DNA of 64,000 nucleotides from assembly GCA_004835665.1 (NCBI GenBank), contig RBKR01000029.1, positions 310,001-374,000 of the forward strand. The letters run 5' to 3'. Below, in pieces: positions 55,885 to 64,000 of the stretch; the stretch's first letter is position 1, and every line of letters begins with the position of its first letter. Under the pieces are notes generated by a model. It ran no database searches. It was not told where the DNA came from and saw nothing but the letters and a program-made list of their open reading frames with translations. A program made the translations under genes and the position numbers. Source of the DNA: Phoma sp. XZ068 (Eukaryota; Ascomycota; Dothideomycetes; Pleosporales; Didymellaceae).

Positions 55885-58800
55885 ATGAGTTTCGTCAACA
55901 ACTCCCGCATGTCCGTCTACTCGACGGCATCCGCCTCGGCATCGCGACCGGGCAATTCGCCCGCGCAGACGTCGACCACCACTCTGCTCAACACTCTCAA
56001 CTCGGCATACAAGAACGGACGCTCATACAATCTAGAGGCCAGCACCAGTCTGGTCGTCGTCAACACATGGGTCAATGCAAAGAGCATCATTGACGATCGC
56101 ATCGGTGACACAGTCGACCTCGAGTTGGGGCGAAAGGCCTGGGAGCACGCTCGCCGGAGAGCTGAGGATGGCTGCATAGTCCTGGCGTATGTATCCAACC
56201 CCCCTTATATCCATCACCATCCACTGACTGGTGCAGTTCGCTCCATGATTCGAGCCCTTCGCTCTTCTCTCCCTTCGTTTCCAGCCTGCCTCTGTCGCTT
56301 CCGGGCAACTTCTACACCGCGCTCGAGGCTCTTAAAGCCTTCACACACTGCGTAACTCCATTGAACCCCTCCACTCCCCGCTACTCAGCACTGGCCGCCG
56401 TTTTCACCATCAACCTTGCTGGCGCTGTCGTCGGAGCTGAGATCAAGCTATCCACATCCGGCTTGGACGTCCAACAAGGCCTGCTCCAAGTTCCTGGACA
56501 AACTGGCTTCCGTGCCTTCGATGTCTTCTACTACCTGAACTCGAGCTCGGCGTCTAGGCAAGAGAGGGAGTACCTGGATATCCAATCCTTGGACAAATAT
56601 GCCCTCCTCCGACGATCCGGAACATACGATCCTCCCAGCTACCTCCCCGATGCCGACGATGCCGCCGCAGCTGAAGACTTCCGCTCAAACCTCAAGGCAA
56701 TTGGCATCAAGGGCCAAAAGCTGACTAGTCTCATCAGCTGTCTCACAGGACTGATGAAGCTCGGCAACACCCTCGATTATTTTATGGACGAGGAATCGCT
56801 CGCTTCAGTATGCGAAGATGTCGAGACGCTCATGGACCTCCCCGAAGGTACCCTCCGCCAGAAGCTAGGCTCCAACGAGCGCGAGATCGTTATTGGCGGC
56901 ATCTATGAAGCCATCGTCGACTACGTTATTGCCCATGCCAACACCTCTATTAAGGAAGATATCCGCCGTGCTAAGTCCGGATTCGCCATGGACGACAGTG
57001 ACGGCAGCGGCATGATGACACCCGACGAGTCTGAGGATGGAGACATTGTCAACATCACTGTTGTCGAGATCCCCAGTCGTTCTCTCGGTAAAGCGATTGC
57101 GCTACGTACCGTCTTTGATGACAGCGAGGGCATCAACGCCGAGATGCGAGACGATGGTGTACAAGTACCACCTGTTGGTAACTCCGTTCTTGAGGGCATG
57201 CGCGAGGCCATGCAGAGCTGCGCGGTAGAGCTTGGCCTTAACGGGCCCGCTCTCCGCGAGAAAGAAGCCGATTTGGAGAAGCGCGAGGCTGTATTGGACA
57301 AGCTCGCACTCGAGATCCCGGATGAGGACAACTTCATGAAGAAGATGCTTTACCCTGTACCTAACAGTGGTGTGGTCCTAGGCAAGCATGCTCGTTTCGA
57401 CCTGGCCATAACAGTCGCAAGTAGCAGAGTTTGGTTCCAGCTGGCAATCCATCCTTCAGATTCCATTCCCACCTCATTGAACCAGGATCTCAATTCTACC
57501 TGGCAAGCCGGCGTGGTATCTCGACAGCTCCGCGAGTGGCGACTACCTGAGTGGGCGAACCGCCGCAACCGCAACCTCGACTTCACCGCCGATTTCGATC
57601 ATCACGAATTCTACGACCGATACGCTCCGCTAGGCTGCATGGAAGGCCAAGAGGGCATCCAGAACTGGATTTTGCAACGCGGCTGGAGTAATGGCGAAGT
57701 CATGGTAGGCAAGGAGCGCGTCTGGGTCAGGGAAGGCACATGGTGGGAGGCGGAATCACAGCTCGACCTCAAGACGCAAGAGATGGGTGGCACTCCCAAC
57801 ATGCTTGGAGGCATGATTGGAGCTGCAGGCATGGAGAATGGGTACCCCACTCAGCTCCCGCCTACAGCAAGTGCATTCTTTCCACCTCTTCCGGACATGT
57901 CTGCGACTCCCCAGAACCCTTTTCAAAGTTCTATAAGTCTGGCCGTGCCGGGTGCAGCAGATGCCAAGTCAATCGCCCCCACCACGCGCACCCTTCCTAC
58001 CACGGGGCCTGGTGATTACGGTCTCGGAATGAAGGGCGACGAGAACAAAGGTGTCACTTACTACGACATGGAGTCGGGTGGCAACGCCGTCGTCACTGAA
58101 ACCCCCCTCACCGGCACTCGAAGGCTCTGGGTCGCCTTCGTCTGGGCGCTGACATTCTGGGTCCCTTCACCGTTACTCAAGTGGTTTGGTCGTATGAAGC
58201 GACCTGATGTGCGCATGGCATGGCGTGAGAAGCTTGTCTTGTTCATGCTCATCATGTTGCTAAACGCCACCATCGTCTTCTACATGGTCGCTTTCGGTAA
58301 GCTCTTGTGCCCCAACAAGGACAAGGTCTGGAACACGAAGGAAGTATCAGCGTACCAAGGCGAAGACGATTACTACGTCAGTCATCGCGGTGTGGTCTAC
58401 GACCTGACTTCTTTCTGGAAAAAACAGCACAGCGACTCCAACACCGAGGCTACTCGGGATCGGATGATGGAAATGGCTGGTGCCAACATGGACCCATACG
58501 TTGTTCCCCCGCTATGGATTGCTTGCCCCCGCCTGATTCCAGAGACCGATCAAAACAAGGTCTTACAGCTGACTTTCAACGAATCCACGGCTGAGAACCT
58601 TAATTCAATCGCCGTTCACAAATCTGGGTCAATGACAAACATGCCAGACAGCAACGCTTTGAAGAGCGAGACATGGTACCCTGATGTCTTCCTCCCGGCT
58701 ATGAAGGAATTCAGGAAAGGAGAGCTTGTCTGGGAAGAGGACAAGATCAAGGATGAAGGGGAAGACCTGAATCACATGTGGTTTAGGCTCAACGAGAGGG

Positions 58801-61300
58801 TCTACGACTTGACCGACTACTTCGCCACAATCGACTATATGCAAAACCAGCCTCAGTACAACTTCCTCGACGCCAAGTTGATCGATATGGTAAAGAGCAA
58901 TGCTGGCCAGAATTTGAAAGAGGACTGGAGCAACAACCTGAACAAGACTACGCAAGAGAATAACCTGCAATGTCTGGAAAACTTGTTCTACGTTGGCAGA
59001 ACTGACTTCCGTAAGACGGCCAAATGCCAGGTCAACGACTACATTCTACTTGCCTTCGCTATCTTGCTCTGCACGGTCATCGTCGTCAAGTTTTTGGCTG
59101 CACTTCAACTAGGTTCACGCAAACGTCCCGCAAACCAGGACAAGTTCGTCATCTGCCAAGTGCCAGCCTATACCGAAGGCGAGGATTCGCTCCGAAAGAG
59201 TTTGGACTCTCTGACCGCCCTCTCTTACGACAACAAGCGAAAGCTCATTTGCGTCATTTGCGACGGAATGATTGTCGGTGGCGGTAACGATCGCCCTACG
59301 CCCAAGATTGTACTGGATATCCTTGGCGTTGACCCCAAGGTCGACCCTCCTGCGCTTCCATTCTGGTCGGTCGGTGAAGGCAGCCAGCAGCTCAACTACG
59401 GCAAGGTCTATTCTGGTCTATACGAGTTCGAAGGCAATGTGGTACCATACCTTGTCGTTGTCAAGATGGGCAAGGAGTCGGAACAACACAAGTCTAAGCC
59501 AGGTAACCGAGGAAAGCGCGACTCTCAAATCTTGCTCATGAGCTTCCTCAACCGCGTCCACCACCGCTCCGCTATGAACCCCTTGGAGTTGGAAATGTTT
59601 CACCAAATCAACAATATCATTGGTGTTGACCCGGAGCTATACGAATACCTGCTTATGATCGACGCCGATACCATGGTCAAGCCGGATGCTCTCAATCGTC
59701 TTGTGGCGGCTTGCGCCAATGACTCAAAGATTGCCGGTATTTGTGGTGAGACAAGCTTGGAGAACGAAGACAGGTCATGGTGGACTATGATCCAGGTTTA
59801 CGAGTACTATATTTCGCATCATCTGTCCAAGGCCTTTGAGAGTTTGTTTGGTAGCGTCACCTGTTTGCCTGGATGGTAAGTACCTCACCTCACTTCAATT
59901 AGATGGTACTAACTCACTTCAGTTTCACCATGTACCGTCTACGTACGGCCGACAAGGGCAAGCCTCTCATCATCTCGGACAAGATCATCAAGGACTACGC
60001 CGACTGTGTTGTGGACACTCTGCACAAGAAGAACCTCCTCTCGCTTGGTGAGGATCGTTACCTGACCACTCTGATGACGAAGTACTTCCCTGCCATGTCG
60101 TACAAGTTCATCCCTGATGCTTACGCTCTTACGGCCGCCCCTGAGACCTGGAGCATTCTGCTCTCCCAGAGACGTCGATGGATCAACTCAACCATCCACA
60201 ACTTGGCCGAACTTGTCTTCCTAAAGGACCTCTGTGGTTTCTGCTGTTTCTCCATGCGATTTGTCGTCTTCATCGACCTCTTCGGTACCCTTATCCTTCC
60301 ATCTATCTGCGCGTACATTGTGTATCTCGTCTACACCGTCTCCACCGGCAAGGGCCAATTCCCCATGTTCTCCATTGTCATGTTGGCAGCTGTCTACGGT
60401 CTCCAGGCGCTCATCTTCATCATCAAGCGACAATGGCAACATGTTGGATGGATGATCATTTACATTCTGGCCTTCCCCATCTACTCTCTCGCCCTTCCTA
60501 TGTACTCTTTCTGGAAGCAGGATGACTTCTCGTGGGGTAACACCCGTGTCGTCATTGGCGAGCAAGGAACCAAGCAGGTTCTCACTACGGATGACGAAGG
60601 CTTCGATCCCAAGGCCATTCCTATGATGCGCTGGGACGAGTACGCCGAGCGCAATGAACTCCCTGGCCGTCGCGGTCTTCCTGGTATGACTACCGAGAAG
60701 GGTGGATTCAACGCATACGAAGACGAAGCGTATGAGATGAACGACATGCAATCCGTCTACTCCTCGGTCAAGCCTGCTTCTACAATCATGTCCCATATGC
60801 AGCACATTTCGCACATGCCTCCGCAGTCGCCTGGTCCGTACCAAGGCATGCAAATGCGTCAATCGACATACTCGAACTTGTCGCGCTACCAAGATAACCC
60901 GCACCAGAACCGCGTCATGTCTATGAGCAACATGAGCGATGTGTACAATGGCAACAACGCCTCACCTTACGGCCAGCGACAAAGCATGGGCGGCTTCCAG
61001 AGCTCAGACAACCTGATGACGTCGTCTACACCACCCGTCCGTGGACGCAGTCATCTCAGCTACGGCGCGAGCATGTCACGACCTGGAAGCACAACTAATT
61101 TCCAGAGCATGATGAACGGACCGACTGATGGCCAGATTATCGAGACTGTCCAGGCATGCCTCAAAGACGCCGACCTCGACAGGGTCACTCGCAAGCAGAT
61201 CATTGTGCTTGTGGAACAAAGGCTGCAGATGCAGCTCAGTGGCGAGAGGAAGATTTTCCTCACTCAAGCCATTGATCATGAGCTTGCCAACATGAGATAA
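55885..61300 (+). CDS. chitin synthase with partial myosin-like head (class VII/CsmB-like)
   Basis: Membrane enzyme polymerising GlcNAc into chitin. Exons 55885-56186, 56237-59875 and 59923-61300 give 1772 aa. The N-terminal 600 residues match the shortened myosin-like domain of the CsmB group (RRAEDGCIVLA, STSLVVVNTW, YLPDADDAAAAEDFRS) without a recognisable Walker A, which separates it from class V. A membrane segment (LFMLIMLLNATIVFYMVAFG) and a cytochrome b5-like region (DDYYVSHRGVVYDLTSFW, about residue 807) follow. Next is the GT2 catalytic core with CDGMIVGGG, IDADT, CLPGCFTMYRL across the last intron, EDRYLTT and SQRRRWINSTIHN (Gln1396). Several transmembrane helices and a C-terminal DEK-C-like domain (TRKQIIVLVEQRLQM) close the protein. 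Class numbering varies between authors. Confidence 0.92.
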
Positions 61301-61915
61301 GCAGAAATTTGAGAATTGATTGCATTTAGCGGTGTTGTTTGGACATGTTTGCACGGCAGTAACGCCATTTAGTCTTTCCTTTGGAAAATCATGTATCTTT
61401 TACATCTGGCGCAAGTTTATATGGGAAAACTCAGGTGTTTGGGAATCTAGGCTGTATTTACATCGTTCACTTGATGTAATGATAATAGGGCATTGTTGTT
61501 GCACATATCTAGCTGAATGGAAGATCTTACAACATGAGACTTGACTGCATGATTTTGACTGCTAACCAGACTTGAAAGGCCTGGTAGGATGATTCGCGTG
61601 ACTTTGGGGGTCGTAAGGCGGCTCTACGGCTAGCGTTAGGTAGCTACGTTATGTCCGGTTGTCTCCTGGCCGCTCACCACAAAAGTCCTTAATTCTACCG
61701 TATCCAGTGTCACTGCTGCTGAAAACAGACCACAAATGACCCAAATTTGTGACTTATCGCACGCGCCGGTGGCGCGGAACCTTCTGCATCCGACGGCAGC
61801 ATTTGTTGGTTTCGCTATTTTTAGTTGTCACTGATCCCGATCTCCGACCGTCACGTGCTGCTACGTATCGTCCAAGAGAAAGTATAACAGCCGAGCATTG
61901 CACTAAATCTGGAGC
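61301..61915. other. intergenic, no supported gene
   Basis: About 600 bp holding the chitin synthase 3' end and the promoter side of the next gene. No clear motif. Confidence 0.45.
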
Positions 61916-62824
61916 ATGGCGAGCCAGCTACCCACTGCCTCTAACGGAATGTGCGCTAACATTCCTACCACATATCCTCTTTATCTTCCTCAGGAGCTTT
62001 GGGATAAGATTACTGCATACCTTCCTCCGTCGTCGGCGCTGAGTGCAGCTGATATTTTCAAATTCAAGTCGAGCGCTTACGACCGGGTGTGGACTGCTGT
62101 TTTCAAGAACGAGGCCTGGTTGACAAGCCACAGCGCAAAAGATGTGAACATTGTCTTAATTGGTACAAGTCTTGACATACTTGGTGGGATTACAATGAGT
62201 AAAGCACAGCCTCACCTTGTGCTCGCTGCTTTTGACCGCCGGGGCGAGCTCCAGTACGAAAATGATCTCCTTCGGCTGAGCCTACGTGGGGATACCTCTG
62301 GCTTAAGAGAACATCAACTTGAGCAGCTTATACTTACCGTAAGCAGGCTAGATGTGCCTGAGGTCTTAGGACAGGACTTTTATTACTTGTTCTCAAGTAG
62401 AGATCAAGACATAGAAACAAAATATTGTTTCTGGAGCGACCCAGAGAAAAGGATCAGGACTTTATGCTCGCAGGACATTCGCGGGATTGGCGGTCCAATT
62501 ACACATCTTCCAAACCTTCGCCCTATATTTCTTCTAAACCTAAATCCTCCCACTCAAATCCTGCCAGATTCTGAATGGCCTAGCAGCGATCCTGTGCAGT
62601 TCATATTCAGATGTTTTGGAGGGGACAGCTTCTGGACTGGTTGCCCGCCGCTTGTAGATGTTGTGCTGAGCGAAGGCTGGGAACAGAGTCAGTGGGAGTA
62701 TACGTTTGAAGGCTTTACTTTCAAGGACAGAAGATATGGGAAATACAACCGCCAACATACAGATTGGATCAGTGTCGCAGAATCTGAGACCAGGCAGGAG
62801 TGTGCTGTGATTAGAACTTTGTAG
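61916..62824 (+). CDS. hypothetical protein, 302 aa
   Basis: Single-exon ORF with ATG at 61916. The N-terminus (YPLYLPQELWDKITAYLPP) resembles the start of F-box-like domains found in many fungal proteins of unknown function. Later blocks (LRLSLRGDTSGLREHQLEQ, KYCFWSDPEKRIRTL, IFRCFGGDSFW) suggest a globular protein with several conserved-looking Trp and Cys. No signal or membrane segment. I do not recognise the family beyond the F-box-like start. Confidence 0.6.
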   Translation: MASQLPTASNGMCANIPTTYPLYLPQELWDKITAYLPPSSALSAADIFKFKSSAYDRVWTAVFKNEAWLTSHSAKDVNIVLIGTSLDILGGITMSKAQPHLVLAAFDRRGELQYENDLLRLSLRGDTSGLREHQLEQLILTVSRLDVPEVLGQDFYYLFSSRDQDIETKYCFWSDPEKRIRTLCSQDIRGIGGPITHLPNLRPIFLLNLNPPTQILPDSEWPSSDPVQFIFRCFGGDSFWTGCPPLVDVVLSEGWEQSQWEYTFEGFTFKDRRYGKYNRQHTDWISVAESETRQECAVIRTL

Positions 62825-63512
62825 AGACTGTCTGTCGGCCATTCTCTGACAACCAAGAATGCAGCTAGGATGTACACGTACGCGCCCATGTGTAAAATCG
62901 CCCCCTCTAGCTCAAAGAAGTATGCTACTCAATTGATAACGATAAACCTTGGACTGGCCTCTTCAACTGCAAGATGGAGGTCGAAAGTCAACATATGACT
63001 TCGAAGTAGATGCATCTTAGTATCGCAGCACTCCGCCCACGCCACCTGCAAAAGAGTGTCGAGCCTCTAACTTAGTCCACGTAGCTTCTTTCAATATACC
63101 AACCTCTTTTTGAATCTCCTCGTCTTCGATGTAATGCCATATCAATGCGGCAATCTCATGTCCCCTCAAGCTTCAAGATAGTATGCACATGTAACTCTCC
63201 GCCGTGGTGTCAAATGCTTGAGCTGTCTTAATGCTGTGGGATGTATGCTGAGTAAGCGACGCATCTATTCGAATGGCTCGTCCAGTCTTTCCCACGGCCC
63301 GCTTTGCACGGTTCCTGTGGCAGCGTCGGAAGATGGGAACAAGGGACCGAGGGTGTAGTAATGAGAGGGTCTGTCATGTTATGAGATGCTAATCAACAAC
63401 TGTAGAGAGAACATGACTGACCAAAGGTAGATATTGGGCAATGTCCGGTGTAGCGACATCTGACGAGTCGATGCCACCCGCTACTATACCTGCCATGTTT
63501 ACAATCACATAG
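62825..63512. other. intergenic or intronic DNA before the last gene
   Basis: About 690 bp without a clear ORF. It may contain the first exon of the gene that runs off the window end, but I cannot place it. Confidence 0.4.
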
Positions 63513-64000
63513 GTAGCAAAGATTACTCGATTCGCCCACATCACAGACCTACACCATGAACCAGCGTCACCTCGTCTCAATCCCCACTGCTCTCCGGCTC
63601 AAAGAATCAACGATACAGAAGAGTTGGAGACAGAGTGGCATAATCTTCAGAGCGAGCAGGAGAGCGTTCAACAGTGCATAAACGTTTGTACAGATGTTGC
63701 AGCTTACATAGATTCGGTTCGACCAAGAATCATACCACACACGTCCTCGCATAATGATCGCCTGGTGATCACGACCACTGCATGTATAGCCCAAAGATTA
63801 ACGGAGCGATTATCAGGTCGTTGTAAGGATGATATTATGAGTATGCTTTCACAATTGCGCGATTGTGTTCATGACGTTGCTCTGCGCCAAAACACTCTGC
63901 CCTACCAGCACACGACTTCAGCGGACCAGACAAATGAGCAAACGAGGCTGCAAGAGCAAATTGAAAGCATCAAGAAGAGTCTAACGATCTGCGAAGAAGC
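63513..64000 (+). CDS. partial gene, fungal N-terminal-like helical domain, runs off the window
   Basis: A frame is open from 63513 (after a TAG at 63510-63512) to the last base, about 162 codons, with no stop. It reads as an alpha-helical protein: EELETEWHNLQSEQESVQQC, then VCTDVAAYIDSVRP, IAQRLTERLSGRCKDDI and EQIESIKKSLTICEEA. The spaced Cys and Gln/Glu-rich helices resemble the conserved N-terminal helical domain that precedes ankyrin or NACHT regions in many filamentous fungal proteins. There is no in-frame ATG before 63837, and an acceptor-like CACATCACAG ends at about 63546, so this is probably an internal exon. Confidence 0.5.

Overview
The window is nuclear DNA of a filamentous ascomycete, most likely a Dothideomycete of the Pleosporales type. 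I infer this from short GT-AG introns (about 45-60 bp), compact gene spacing, a nitrate assimilation gene pair, a myosin-motor-type chitin synthase, and lineage-typical families (2EXR proteins, fungal APH-like kinases, PD-(D/E)XK-like proteins, bifunctional terpene synthases). No database search was possible, so family names rest on motif recognition.

Left part (1-33 kb), mostly conserved: the 3' end of a Golgi SNARE (GOS1), an unknown 275-aa protein, a type-B carboxylesterase facing a secreted M28 peptidase tail to tail, an Rrn5-like Pol I factor divergent from an Irc3-type mitochondrial helicase, nitrate reductase and nitrite reductase in tandem on the + strand, a 75-aa basic protein, a lysine/glycine-rich hypothetical protein, a 68-aa secreted peptide precursor with Kex2-type sites, the ribosome-biogenesis GTPase BMS1, a Pbi2-like I9 inhibitor and a mitochondrial PDK/BCKDK-type kinase. 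Nitrate reductase makes nitrite and nitrite reductase turns it into ammonium. Their upstream regions hold GATA-factor sites and NirA/NIT4-type sites, which suggests nitrate induction and nitrogen-metabolite repression.

Middle part (33-55 kb), accessory and partly decayed: a 2EXR protein with a frame change, an APH-like kinase, an 898-aa PD-(D/E)XK-like protein, AT-rich gene-poor DNA, the orphan 3' end of a glycosidase with a CBM35-like domain, and a broken terpene cluster. The cluster has a bifunctional prenyltransferase/terpene cyclase like the ophiobolin F synthase class, the C-terminal half of a P450, and the C-terminal half of a PDR-type ABC transporter. All three carry lesions. A secreted HExxH metallopeptidase with a 5' frame problem and an Hsp70-like protein follow.

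Right part (55-64 kb): a large chitin synthase with a partial myosin-like head, cytochrome b5-like region and DEK-C tail, an unknown 302-aa protein, and an open coding stretch that runs off the end of the window.

The most notable items are the Kex2-type peptide precursor (26510-26767), the decaying terpene cluster (45557-50800), the SANT/Zn2Cys6/histone-fold-like architecture of the Rrn5 candidate, and a 10-bp palindrome TACCTAGGTA found four times.
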